Part shown: positions 34,480 to 46,439 of the stretch, one piece after another
Numbering within the stretch: the first letter of the stretch is position 1
Layout of the letters: the number at the start of each line of letters is the position of its first letter
Source: Nipponacmea schrenckii
Taxonomy: Eukaryota; Mollusca; Gastropoda; Lottiidae
Direction of reading: 5' to 3'
Length of the DNA: 64,000 nucleotides
Assembly (NCBI GenBank): GCA_030562195.1
Contig: JAUJPP010000005.1
Span: forward strand, 22,121,106 to 22,185,105
Position numbers and translations under genes: made by a program
The notes under the pieces: model-generated
What the model was told of the DNA's origin: nothing
What the model saw: only the letters and a program-made list of their open reading frames with translations
Database searches by the model: none

Positions 34480-35560
34480 ATTGTTTATATTATGTGTTAG
34501 TCAAAGAAAAAATATTTTTAATGTTAGGGCCCAAGCTTGTGTTATTGCACAAATACATTTCAAAAAAGCAAAATGTACTTTAATTTTAAAAGTGCAAAAA
34601 TTAAATTTTAATTTTATAAACTTTTCTTATACATTGCTGGAAAGTGGACAAAAAGCGCCTTAAGAATCTAAAAATAATAACCCTCTAAATTATTTAGGTC
34701 ACGCTCTAGAGCAGTCCAAAGTTTGGAATTTTGCTGTTTTCAGGCAGCTATATAACCGGAAGTGGACGTCGTAGGTCAAATGTCAAAGTATTAAATGATA
34801 GACACGGTCAATGACCTTTGACCTACTAAAGATCAAGGTCATCAAAGGTCAAGGTCACGAGAAATAAGTTTCCAAAATTAGAAAAAAATCAACCGGTTTG
34901 CTATTGTCGAGAAATTGCAACAAACAGGCCGAATCATCTGATTTTCTGGAATGAACTGGCCAAGGCAGTGAGGTATCTGTGTGCAAAGTACTTTTTTAAA
35001 AAACGCTATTTCCTACAGACGTAATTCGCTGACCCATGAAAAGGGTCAATTCGAAATTTACCCGGATGTGCAACGCCAATCTCATTTTTTTTAGCGTGAA
35101 TCTAATCACATTCAAAATGTATATTCACGGTACAAATGTGAAGTTTGCACATCTAATAGATCACGAGATATACACACATACATTTCAAAACAAACGTAAA
35201 TACGGCAAAATGTACTTATATTTTCAAAAATCAAAAACTTAAATTTTCATTTTGCAAACTTTTTTTTATACACCTTTGGAAAGAGGACAAAAAGTGCATA
35301 AAGAATCTGGAAAAAATAACCCTCTAAATTAATTAGGTCACGCTCTAGAGCTACCCAAAGTTGCGAATTTTGCTGTTTTCGGAAAGCTATAAAACCGGAA
35401 GTAGACGTCGGAGGTCAAAGATCAAAGTATCAACTGATAGCCAAGGACAATGACCTTTGGCTTACTAAAGGTCACGGTCACCAAAGGTCAAGGTCATGAG
35501 AAATAAGCCCCCAAACTTTGAAAAAATTCAACCGGACGTAAAACTCCATGTTGCAAAAAT
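34480..35560 (+). repeat. Two tandem copies of a roughly 560-bp AGGTCA-rich repeat
   Basis: Units at about 34,540-34,900 and 35,190-35,540 share GGACAAAAAG, AATAACCCTCTAAATTA, TTAGGTCACGCTCTAGAGC, GTTTTC(A/G)G, AACCGGAAGT and then a block with six to eight AGGTCA half-sites, including TCAAAGGTCAAGGTCACGAG. Non-coding. Diverged from the pair at 10.5-11.7 kb but similar in style. Confidence 0.7.
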
Positions 35561-36172
35561 GCAAAAGCGAAATTCAAAAATCGGCTCCCAATGTTTTGTT
35601 GCAATTTTTATTTTCTTTCATTTGACACCAAAATCATCTCAATCGGACCAGCCATAATGTCTGAATAAAATTCGCTCACTTTCAGGAAAATCAAAATGGC
35701 GGCGAAAGTTGCGCATGCGGCCTTGATTTTATTTTCTTCGTTTTTTTGTATGGCTAATGGCTACCCGATGATACAAGTTTGAATCTCATACATTAATGAA
35801 ACCGGAAGTTATTCAACCGGACGTAAAACTCCATTTTTCGCAAAAACCGGAAGTGATGCAAAAATGTTGACCTACTTTTTGAAAATCATTTCATGGGCTT
35901 CTTATGCTCAATTTTTTTTAGATCAATCACACTAAAAACAACAAAGTTGCAAAAAATTGCAAAATACGGCAAAAAAATGTGTGCAACGAATTTTTGAAAA
36001 TTGAAATATTTGAACTGCTATCTGATCAGAAGTTACTTGCAGATTACAAAAATGAAAACCCGAAGAAATCGATCAAAATTGCGACAGCTAGAGCCAATTT
36101 GCTACTTTTGCTACAATTTGCTACGAGACAAACCGAAAACAAACTGGGACTTTGGTAGCAAAGTCCCAAAAA
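35561..36172. other. Non-coding stretch with CCGGAAGT motifs
   Basis: Contains two copies of CAACCGGACGTAAAACTCCA (about 35,530 and 35,814), GCGCATGCGGCC near 35,712 and an ATGGCGGCG context. No reading frame is supported. It is probably the continuation of the AGGTCA-rich repeat family. Confidence 0.4.
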
Positions 36173-36230
36173 AAACGTCGCACAATAAATAAACTCAGTA
36201 ATTGTTATTCCATAAAACTTAGTTATTATT
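36173..36230 (-). repeat. 58-bp repeat, right member of an inverted pair
   Basis: Reverse complement of 29,591-29,648 with one mismatch. Confidence 0.65.
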
Positions 36231-36926
36231 ATCATACTACCAATTACTAAATGGCATATGAAGAATAATCCATGTATTCTCAAGTTCAAAAGACCTATGT
36301 GGAATCCATTTGACTCTGATCTGCTTTGAAACGCTAGATTTAGACTCCATGTTTGTTCACGTGACCGAATGACGTCATATGAATGAAGGCTCATAAGAAT
36401 AGTTTTTGTAGTTTTTTATTAGTGAGTTAAAACTTATTTAAATTAATTCATAATGTTTTTAACAAAGTGATATTTAAACGTTTTATTGCCTTTTGCTAGA
36501 GATAATAAATGGAATACCAAAATGCCATTGTTGTTGTGGAAAATATCAAGGAATGTGGGCAAGTACGCATGCGTGCATACTTAACAACCGGTTATGTACG
36601 GTATTTACAGACTGGGTAATCAAAAAAAAATCAACGACATATCAACGACATTTGAGACTTGACGTACATACCTATGGTAGTACCCTACCGAGGGAAATCC
36701 CGCCATAAATAGCCCAATTACGAGTTAATTAATGACATGTGGGACCATCTGGTATTTTTTCCAAATCATTAGAACACCTCTACTTTCTATTGATATAAGT
36801 ATTATCGGTCTATTTATGGTATAATATGTATATATATGAAAATCAGGGAAACCAATTTTTAAAGCCTTTGAATTCATCATCCAAAAGTGTGTTAATATTG
36901 ACTGATGAAGACGAATTTTCCTAGGT
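36231..36926. other. Non-coding stretch
   Basis: No gene, repeat or regulatory feature that I can support. Confidence 0.3.
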
Positions 36927-38055
36927 TTGTCGAATTCAACCGGAAGATTAAAAGTTGATTTAAAGCAGTTCAAATTTTTCGTCTGCACCCTATAGAATGT
37001 GCAAAAAAACACTATAACTATAGGCCGAACCCCACCCCCAAACTTAAATGGCAACAACTCGGCCAGTTTTGATCCAAGCGATATACGTTTTGGTGGAAAC
37101 GAAAGATAATCATTCATTTCCTATGTTTTCAAATTTTTCAGTTCTACCCAATTCTTCAAAAAATCACATTATACATTATTTGTAAGATAGATAAGCGATG
37201 TCTGTCTAAGACTGTTCCTTATGTAGTTGTTTCCAGTAAAAGAAGGGTTTTTTATCCAAAGGCTTATTCGCCTAAAATAATTTGGTTTGCGCTCAATGCT
37301 TTGTCCCAGCTTGCATATTGACGACGAATGCTTCCCCCATAAAGCAAAAAATATGATGCCGATAACCGATAGAATCGAATTCAGGAAAGAAATTTCTTTC
37401 TTTGTTTTGATTTCCAAAGATGGATAAAGGAGTAATCAAGACAAATGTTTAAAATATAAACTTTTAATTCAATATCTATAGAAAACAATATTTTTCTATT
37501 ACCTTATATATTAAAACAAAAAATAGAAAAGACATCGAGCACAAATTCTTGTGTTTGTGTAAAGGTATCAGACCACAATGATTTCTTTGGCCTGTATTAC
37601 GCGAGTCTTTGCTTAAAATTAATAAAAAATATTGATGAAGAGAGATATAAGTCATATGATTTATGGGTATAAAATACTATATAAAACAGGCTTAAACTTG
37701 TATATATTATAGGGTAAGGACAAAATTAAAATAATTTCGAGCCTACACTTGGTCCAGGCCATGCAATTGCACATGAGCTTGTATAAAGGCATATTCATCA
37801 TACAACAAACCGTCATCCATTCACTTCATTCTTCGAAAACTGTTCGCATGGTTCCGTAATGTTGTGCAGCGTTAACGGAACATTAACCGTAGACCGGTTG
37901 ATGAAAAATTTGTTTCCCAAGATATAGATCCAGTGATTGGTGAACAGTTTTAAAAAAAGCGCTACGCTATGATAATACTCAGTATGCATAGCGCAGTTAA
38001 ACTCAGTCAAATGATCGCAGAGCTGAGTATGTTGTATTATAAATAAAAGGCGTAT
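36927..38055. repeat. 3' flank of the tandem duplication unit (copy B side)
   Basis: Matches 21,340-22,502 block by block (CACCCTATAGAATGTGCAA, GTAAGATAGATAAGCGATGT, GTGATAATCG before the stop codon), with some deletions of up to about 60 bp. No independent gene is seen. Confidence 0.75.
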
Positions 38056-41000
38056 TTAGGGTGATAATCGTTTTGCAAGGGAATCATCGATGGCAATGGG
38101 AAGCCCCATGTTGATGTCCACACTGATTTTGCTCTGGACAGTGTAATACATTGCATACATGTCAAAGAAATCCCGACTATTCATGGCGTAATGTAGCCCT
38201 GTTTCAAACATCTTCAAAGCATTTGAAACAATATTTCTGAAATAGACAAAAAACTAGGGTTAACCAAAGTCAACAAAAGGGAGAACCCTTAAAATAACTG
38301 TCAAAACACGTCAATCAAAAATATCAAAATATGTCGATCAATATTGTCACAATATGTTGTTGAAATTACCTAATCTGTCAATGAAAGTTCGATCTAGAGA
38401 GAGTGGTTTAACTCACCTTTCTGTTTGCATGTAGCCCATTTTTTCATAAGCTTTGACACACGAAGGGTCGATCTTAAGAGCTTTCTCTAAGCTTTCTAAA
38501 GCTTTAATTGTTCTATCCACCATTAGATACATATCACTGAAATATCCAAACACAATCATACAAACGACACATTGAATTAAAAAATATACATAATTTATAC
38601 AGAGTTGAACAAATATATTTATTTATCAGAGTCCGAATCAACGCAATGAGCTTGTCTCATTTTAAGTACAAAAGAATAAGTATCAACGCCAGATTCTGTC
38701 GCCTTTTGGATGCTTAATGATGCGCTATATTCTCTCCCCGAAAGCCAATAAACCAAGACAAGAGTACTTACGCTTTATGGGTGAGTATCTGCCCGATATG
38801 AGGAGCTAAATTATGAGCTATATCAAACTGTTCTTCAGCCTCCTGATAGTTGTGTCTGTTAGTCATCACCTAGAGTATAGATTACTAGTATATAAATAAT
38901 GGCCAGTTCATTCTGTTAGACATCACATAGATTATTAATAATAAATAAAGGTCAGTTCATTCTGTTAGTCATCACCTAGAGTATAAATTATATAAATAAT
39001 GGCCAGTTCATTCTGTTAGACAACACCTAGAGTATAAATAATAAATAAAGGTCAGTTTATTATGTTAGACATCACCTAGAGTAAAAATAATAAATAAATA
39101 GTAAATAAAGAAATATTTGATTGAAATGTTTTTTTTTATAAAACAACACTATAATATATTTACCTTGGCATAAGTAAAGTGTACCAAATAATGATTTGAA
39201 TTCTTCTCAAGCAATTCTTGGAACAGGACATCACTTTCATGTTTTAAGTGGAAATGAGCATCACTTTCATTGGCCTGTCTAAAAACTGTAAAGAGAACAA
39301 TTTCTTTTTAAAAAAGCATTACTTTGTAGCTTGTAGATGTGATTGACTGGATTGGTTACGAAGATGGTTACACAAGTTTCTCATTATATTTAGCATAATA
39401 AATGGCTAATTTGTTTAGCAATGGTTGTTGTTTGAGTCTTACTTTGTTGTTTAATTATCAAATTGTTCATTGGTGGTTATATCTGCTAATATAAGTATTT
39501 TATGTACGAATTTCTGATAAAAAGAGAAGTATACTATACTTACGAGCCAAAGCTTTAGCAGTCATGGCGGGTACTGAATCGGGTTTAAACCGTAAAGCCT
39601 GGTTGTAATTATCGATGGCTTTGAGATAATCACCTAGTTTGAAAGACTCCTAAAATGAATCGAAAAGTTTCATCTATAAAAATCCAAGATGGTGGTAAAC
39701 AGGGTGTTGCTTTATCCACATTTCAATTTCTCATCGGCTGAGTCTTCTTCATGCTACGCATATCATTGAAATCAAACAGAGATTGTACGACAAAGCGCCT
39801 TTTGTATTAAATATCCTATCAATGACCTTTATTGATGCAACTCAATCGTCGCAACCAGGCCCTCAATATGTGTACATACCTCCCCTCTATGGAAGAAAAC
39901 GTCGGTATTATCTGGTGTTAAAGCAAGAGCTCTATCAAAACAGCCTTCAGCTTGAGATGGTATGTGAACCCAATGTAAGAGACTCGCTGTCTGAATCAGT
40001 ATAGTAGATGATAGCTGCAATATATTCGTAACAACATAACGGCAAGTTAAGTAATTCATTTCAGTACAGCCCTCTGTCTTTACTGGCCGAATGTCTTCGC
40101 CAGGGTACAATCTAATCAGGTGGATGCAATTACAAACTTTCGGGATACAATAAAGGTGGCAATTGCAGACGTAAAGGTATAAGGCGAAGTTCGTGAAATT
40201 GATTGTTATATAAAATAGAAATGTTTATTCTATTTTCCCTCCGTCACTTGTACGTGCTATGTAACTTACCAAAGGGTCTATATTAGGCTTGATTTCCAGC
40301 GGCAGAAGTATGTCTATTGCATAATCCGGGGAGCCATACAAGAACAAAGCTGTTGCCTTCAGTAACATGTACTTTTCTGGATTAGTAGAGGTAGTAATTT
40401 GTTTTCCTTCTAGAAGCAAGGCGGCCATGACATTTCCTGCCAGAAATTCCTTTTGAGCGTGGACTAGGGCTCTGTAAAATATAAAAAAATTATAGACATA
40501 GAAAATATATGGTCAACACATTCTATGCCCAGTTGTATTAAGTAACCGAATCTGCACCTAAAGACCAAATACTTGTTGATACTCTGATCTTACCTGTCTA
40601 CTAAGTTGACTCGAGCATCATCTTGTTTCAGAAAGAAAATACCACGGCTTACTGGTCGTTCATCTACCACCTTCAAAGGGTGATTATGGAATCTTTCCAA
40701 AAATTCATCCACAACATACTTAGGGGGTGGTGGGTGAGAATGGTGCTGGAACGAAAATAATTTCTAACATGACAATTTCTTGGTCATTATCAAAGATCGT
40801 TTATGAGAAACTTATTCTCTAAATTCAGACAGACGCGAATCCATTTCAGAAGCAAGTTGACAATTCTACAAACTTGAGGCCATGAGTCTTCTTTCAATAA
40901 CGGAAGTGAAGAGTCCAATGAATAAAAATGAGGACTCATATCTGTAAATTGAAAGAGAAGGTTCACATTGTTATGACTACCTGGTAACAACGTGGTACAC

Positions 41001-42232
41001 ATAGAAGTAACTTACATTATATAATGTCATGGTGCTCTCCTGGGCCAGTTGCTTGGTTATATCCTGTATTCTGACTTCTAGCGAAGGCTCTGTGTATTGT
41101 ACTATATGGGCAATGGTGGCATAATCTGTAAACACAACAGGAATTATCGGTCAATAAGATAAGTGGACAGTGGCATTCAGAGCACTAGCCTAGCGTCAAA
41201 TTAACCAACCGACCGTTCACCACACAAACAATTACTGATGTCGTGTCACTTATATTTTTAGGGGGTGTGTTGTCACGGTTTCTTACCTTTCCTTAAAACA
41301 TAATATGAAAAATGGAAGGAAACAGCTAACCTACCGCCAAGAGCTTCTTGTAATTTTCCAAATTTCATGTAGGCAGCGGCTCGCCTACGGTAGACATCTT
41401 GGTCTCCATTATATTGGGCTAATGACAGTGTACAGTCCGCGATGACATTTTCTCGATCTCCCTGTAAATATCAGAAATAGTTCATGGTATTATACACATT
41501 CTTATACCGTGGATGAAAAAGAAAATGGGATTCTTCGGCTTCTTCCTTTAATTTTTAATCCATGGTTAGAACATTTGTAAGTTTACTCCTTTAAAAGAAT
41601 ATTCGGCCCCTGTTCACAATCACTAAGGTTTACATTTTTGCAAGCAGAGAAATTTGGTCCCAAGTTGACGTAAAATTAACACATACCATCTCCTGATAAA
41701 CGGACGCTCGGCATCCATAGATCTTGGCCTTCAAGAATCTTTCATCCGCTGTACAGCAATCAGCGCCGTCGGTGTAAGCAGCAAGGGCTTCCTCGTAATT
41801 TTGCTGTTTGTATAACTTATCACCTGCTTGTTTGAAACATTCAGCGAAGATGGTGGACATTGGCGTTATAATGTCTTCCTTTAGGAAATCCACAGGTGTT
41901 CCGGTTTCTGTGCCACTATAAATGCCGGCGTGCGTCCAGATATCCGCGCTGGATTTAGCAACTTTGACTGGTTTTTCTCCTAAAAAGGGACAATGATTCA
42001 CTGTTGGGTTAAAAGACTGTTTTCCTATTTTCTTCTCTTACTTATAAAAAAAAAACAAAAAAAAACAAGAAAGTCTTCAAGAAAGTTATGCCTACTTACC
42101 AATTTGGTCGTCATCTTTAAAACGTCTGACTAGGTTTTGAATTAGGTAACTTCCCGCTACTCCTATCCCAATCCCAGCAGCTAAGCTTAATCCTAGATTA
42201 AAATGAACTTGGCTTATATTCCACAAAGGCAT
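38056..42232 (-). CDS. TOM70-like mitochondrial import receptor, copy B
   Basis: Same twelve-exon structure and the same exon lengths as copy A: 42232-42100, 41979-41687, 41461-41335, 41125-41016, 40745-40594, 40471-40270, 40014-39880, 39649-39544, 39285-39164, 38869-38772, 38536-38417 and 38236-38056. The total is 1,779 nt and 592 residues with no break. Amino-acid changes against copy A are few and concentrate in exon 2 before the first TPR (THAGIYSGTETGTPVDFLKE against TNAGIYSGTDTGTSVDGLKE, then IITPMS against IGMPMC). Splice borders differ only slightly; exon 6 has the better donor GTAAGT where copy A has GTTAGT. The membrane anchor and TPR motifs are unchanged. Both copies appear functional. 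The same non-canonical residues stand at the clamp positions. It is separated from copy A by about 11 kb of transposon-rich DNA. Confidence 0.88.
38869..39095 (-). repeat. 49-bp minisatellite in intron 9 of copy B
   Basis: About five units of the same repeat as in copies A and C, each with CTCTAG and GTGATGACTAAC on the minus strand. The unit next to exon 10 carries the real acceptor at 38,870. Confidence 0.9.
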
Positions 42233-42660
42233 TTCGAAAAAATTCCGAAAAAATATATCCTAATACTTAAAGCGCGTCTTTACTCTTTAAGTTTTGCGTT
42301 CAGGATGAGGAACTAGTCCATGGTGTTGTCTAGCAACATATCGCTGCGCTTTTTGAAAATACTATTTAACGTTCTGATAAAATTTAAAAAAAACACCCAT
42401 GGCGTTCAAATACACAAATTATTTAATTTTGATACAAAACTGTTTAAATAATTGTAATTAAACGTCAAAAATTATTATTTCTAAACCTAGAACTACTTGA
42501 CGTCGCGTATACACATTGCTTTAGCCTACGATGTTACGCGGTTTATTTGTTCTTATTGTGACGTTACGTCAATGCCTAAATGCCTTGAAAACCTGTAACT
42601 GATAACCAAATTTTCCCTTTGGTCGTCGACTGCTCTAAAACTTTCCCTTATGTAATACGA
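42233..42660 (-). promoter_or_regulatory. Putative promoter of TOM70-like copy B
   Basis: Homologous to 26,931-27,300. An X-box-like GTTGTCTAGCAAC is at 42,325-42,337, about 93 bp upstream of the ATG. It differs from the copy A site by one base but keeps the GTTG and CAAC arms. The CRE-like TGACGTCG near 42,497 is also kept. Confidence 0.45.
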
Positions 42661-43047
42661 TTTTAACTTCATATTTACTCTGTATCCGTAAAGTCCATAT
42701 ATAGTTTATTAAAAGATTCTTGATAATTTAGTCAAAACAAGTTATCTAATACAGAAACAATATGACTATCTGTACGATATAGGCTATTTTCATAAACCTG
42801 AACGAGCGTAGTACTCGATTTTTACGAAACATGAAAAATACCTCTATGATTAAAGGTATAATAGGTCTTAGAATACACTCGTCCTACTATTGGTTAAATA
42901 AGTGCGCATCCCACACCGTATCAATTATCAAAAAGCGGCAATAAAAATATATTCGAAATTTATTTTAAAAAGTGAGCAAGTGATTAATCCATTCTGTTTG
43001 AGAAAAAGCGCGTCTGGGTAATCAAACGTTACACCAGAAAAAACTGG

Positions 43048-43190
43048 ACCGACCCCAACTTAATTTTCTGTGAGTGACCCAAACTTAATTTTCTGTGAGT
43101 GACCCCAACCTAATTTTTTGTGAGTGACCCCAAATTTTTCCAAAAGCGTAAGCTTTTTGGTCACCCCCCCCCCCCCCCCCCCCCGAAAAA
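43048..43190 (+). repeat. Short tandem repeat and poly(C) run
   Basis: Three to four units of a roughly 30-bp repeat, GACCCCAACTTAATTTTCTGTGAGT, the last ones decayed. A run of about 19 C lies near 43,166-43,184. Apparent reading frames through it (poly-Pro) are not genes. Confidence 0.65.
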
Positions 43191-43970
43191 ATACGCATGT
43201 GCGGCCCTGAGCACCCAATCCATGTACGAGCGTGCTATGGCAATCATTTTTCGGTGTATAGAAACAAATAATCCTAGTGGTTATTATTTGTTCAAAAAAG
43301 GTATCAGTGATGGAGTATTTATTCTAAATCAAATCATATGAATTCCAGTTTTCTCAATCTTCCTTGAATTTAAAATCGGACATTGCCGGATGATTTAAGT
43401 TTAAATAGTAGAGGTCAAGAACGTGGGAAATCCCCATGTAAGAGTTACTTCACTTTAAAATTACAAGGGATTTACAAGTCTCCCAAATTGGATGTATTAA
43501 GCGTTTTGTAATTAACTAGGCCTACTTGTTTTTGTGGTATAGTTATGACACCAGGTAAGTCCACTTATGGATATATACTGTTATCGACCAAGTTTGAGTG
43601 AAATTAAAATTGTAAGGTATACAGTAGATTTTTTCTTATTCAAATCCAGTTTTAAATTAGTTATAATTTAGAGTTCATTAAACGAACTTTACCCTCCCTT
43701 TTAGCTGGCGGTCTATGATTGGCTGGCCTCGATTGTTTCTCCCAATTATTGGCTGCACGTGCCGGACTTGTGAGTTTGGGCGAACCTGAATCGTTTTTGT
43801 GTAATAATAATAATGGGAGTTGCTACTATATAGGTTATTGTATTTCAATTCGCCTGAACTCACAAATTCTCGAATTGTTTACCACCCCGTAACGATCTCG
43901 CTATTGCTGGCTGATACATCGCTGGCTCTATACGGATATCTGCGCAGTATCCAACAATTTTTAATTCTTA

Positions 43971-44547
43971 GTGATTTGTACATTTAAAATGCCACCAAAA
44001 GGCTCCAGAAGAAAAACAAGGCAACCAACAATTATTGATGATAATATGGAAGAACCCGTGGAAATTTCTGGTAACGCCAACAAACAACAAACCGAGCTCC
44101 AGAGACTAAAGGCATATGCATCCTCAAAAAGCTTAGACTGGGAAACCACCTCTATCCTGTTAGAAGAGGGTTTCACCTCGATCGATGCTTGAAGATATTG
44201 ATCACACCAGAATGAAGCGAGTCCAGCGCAAATCGTGCTTACACGCCGCTAAAGCAGCACGTAATAAATTAGAATCCAGTTCCTGTTTGAATACAGCCAG
44301 GTTATTCCTTGAGAATTCAGCCAGCGCAGCGGATGAGCTACGGAGATCTTCCACAATTTCGAACCTTCTTTATAAACTGGCGAACCACAGAAATCAGCCG
44401 GATGTAACCTCCCACCCTTCAACAGTAGCATCATGGCAGGATCCTCAAATACACTTAAGGAACACAAACCCTGGTAAGAAGCCTTTGTACTTGGACATAG
44501 TTGATTTCGTCCCAGACCCGATGTTTATGACCTCGATGAACAGATGA
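43971..44547 (+). pseudogene. Gag-like N-terminal part of a tyrosine-recombinase retroelement
   Basis: Two frames overlap at about 44,188. The first starts MPPKGSRRKTRQPTIIDD and contains LDWETTSILLEEGFTSID. The second continues with LLEDIDHTRMK, so one frameshift splits a single protein that has a SAM-like ILLEEGFTS...LLEDID block. I recognise this layout only loosely from DIRS/Ngaro-type or similar elements. CCAAT-type motifs (GATTGGCTGG, ATTATTGGCTGC) lie just upstream, at about 43,710-43,750, and may be an old element promoter. Confidence 0.4.
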
Positions 44548-44589
44548 ACGATTTGCGCATTCAGTATCAGGAAAGAATACTGGAAATAC

Positions 44590-44965
44590 CTGTCCCTTAT
44601 ATACCGTAGTCACCGCTGTGTCCAGTTACTACCTGTAAGCTTGCCTTTACTGTCAGTCCCACTCCCCTCACTGGCCTGCTTTCTCTTATGTACAAAATGG
44701 TAAAAATTTCTTACACCCCTTTCCTGAAGAGGTAAAAAACACACTGGCTCTTGTTGGATTAAACCCACGGGACTATTCTGGTCACAGCTTCAGGAGAGGG
44801 AGTGCAACATTGGCCCTTGGTTGTGACATACCAGCGGACTAAATTAAAGTTCAGGGGGATTGGCGTAGTGATGCTTACCAGCGCTACTTAGACCCTTCTC
44901 TTGCACAACGTCAGAAGGCTGCTACAACCATGAGACAAAATATTGCACATTTAAGTCTGGTAAGT
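44590..44965 (+). pseudogene. Tyrosine recombinase C-terminal fragment
   Basis: The frame beginning near 44,735 reads EEVKNTLALVGLNPRDYSGH, then SFRRGSATLALGCDIPAD, a stop at 44,840, then IKVQGDWRSDAYQRYLDP. GHSFRRG provides the H..R pair of the tyrosine recombinase active site, GDW the next conserved position, and the Tyr of QRYLD the likely nucleophile. The N-terminal half of the domain is missing, and the reverse transcriptase expected between it and the gag-like part is absent. This is a deleted, dead element. Confidence 0.6.
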
Positions 44966-45525
44966 CAAAAAGTAAGGGGGTCTGATATAATTTGGTTTGG
45001 GCGCTTTGGGACAATGTTCGGTCACTCATTTTATTATCTTATCTTATTAACATGTTTTGGACGTGAGGGGTATCCAATGCTTTAACGATTTTACAATAAA
45101 GTCTTTTTGCGCCCAAACCTTTGCTTTGGTGTTTCTTTAATGGGGAACACATTTAAGTTTTAAAGTAGTTAAATTCTATAATTTAGATTTCGGGGAAGGG
45201 AGGGATTGAATCTTCCAGATGTACAGGCCTAGGGTGGAACAAATATTTTATTGAGAAATGGGGATCTGGATCTATTGGATGATTTTCTATTGAATTAAAA
45301 AAAAACGCCCAAGCAGATTGCCTTTAAGTACAGATTGTTTTTAGTTTGCTATGAACAAGGTTGTCATTTAGGTTCTGATTTTTTGAATATGCCACTATCA
45401 TTTTCTGTTTATAGACATGAGGAAATTTCTCTTGAAGACTCTTATAATGGGCTTGAACTATCTTGCTTGCTTTATTACTGCTTGTATTAGAGGGGACTAC
45501 AAAGGGTGCTATGCCTACCCTACAC
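44966..45525. other. Non-coding stretch
   Basis: No gene recognised. The sequence after the recombinase fragment (GGTTTGGGCGCTTTGGG, later TTTGCGCCCAAACCTTTG, near 45,000-45,120) holds a short inverted repeat that may be an end structure of that element. Confidence 0.35.
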
Positions 45526-45528
45526 TGT

Positions 45529-45840
45529 GGTGAATATTAAGTCCTATGGGTCTTGCTGTATTTAATGTCTCAATCCAATGGGCTTCTCTAGATTAACGGA
45601 ATTTGGTAGTTTCATCTTCGGGCAAGTCGATCTCAATTGGGGTTAGGGTGAGATCGTCAAGTGAATGGTCGTCAAGATTGAAATGATTAGAAACAGGCTT
45701 GTCTTTTTTTAATTTAATATCTGATCTGTGAGCATCAAAACGAGTGCGTAATTTGTTCTTTGTTTCTCCGATGTATTGTTTGGGACATTTTTTACATGAA
45801 ATTAAGTATATTACTTTCGAGTTTTCACATGTTAGGTGCT
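45529..45840 (-). pseudogene. GIY-YIG endonuclease of a Penelope-like element
   Basis: Minus-strand reading gives SKVIYLISCKKCPKQYIGET, then NKLRTRFDAHRSDIKLKKDK, PVSNHFNLDDHSLDDL, a stop, and SREAHWIETLNTARPIGLNI. This is the IYLISC.KC...YIGET form of the GIY-YIG nuclease that ends Penelope-like retroelements, with the conserved R..R..H region and the late E.HWIE.L motif. One stop codon interrupts it at about 45,592. No Penelope reverse transcriptase is found next to it. Confidence 0.75.
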
Positions 45841-45899
45841 CTTGGATCGGGTATCTTTTATTCGTAGAGTTTAAGTACCGGTAATTCTACGAATAAAAT

Positions 45900-46240
45900 G
45901 TAAGGTACGCGATCCAGGGGCATCTAACACGTGAAACCTCGAATGTGATATATTTAATTTAATGTAAGAATTGCCCCAAACAATATATTGGAGAAACTTT
46001 TACGCAATAGTTTTAATGCTAACAGATTAATCAAATGAAAGAAAGATAAGCCTGTTTCTAATCATTTCAATTTTGACGACTATTCATTTGACGATCCAAC
46101 CCTTACTCCAATTCAGCGCATCGATCTGTCGGAAGATGAAACTACGAAACTACCAAATCAATCTAGTAAAGCCCATTGGATTGGGACATTAAACACAGCA
46201 AGAACTACAGGTCTCAATATGTCTATAATATTGACATAGC
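45900..46240 (+). pseudogene. Second, inverted Penelope GIY-YIG fragment
   Basis: The plus strand here is homologous to the minus strand of 45,529-45,880. Shared landmarks are ATTCTACGAATAAAA, CCCCAAACAATATATTGGAG, AAGCCTGTTTCTAATCATTT, TGACGACTATTCATTTGACG and GCCCATTGGATTGGGACATT. It has more indels and no open frame. The two fragments face each other tail to head as an imperfect palindrome of about 320-bp arms. Confidence 0.65.
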
Positions 46241-46439
46241 ACCCTTCGTCATCCCGTTCAACCAGCAAGCAAGATAGCTCATGCCCCCAGAAATTTCATA
46301 TGTACCATATTCCAAAAGTCAATCTTGTTCGAGTAAAATTTAAAACAATTGTACATAAAAAAAAATGAAATATTCATCCTTAAATCATACATTTCTTTTC
46401 TGCGGTGATTAATTGTAGCCTACAATATTACTAAGTTTC

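Noticed and set aside
43120..43341. Short frame with poly-Pro
   Set aside because: Runs through the poly(C) tract and a decayed tandem repeat; not supported as a gene.
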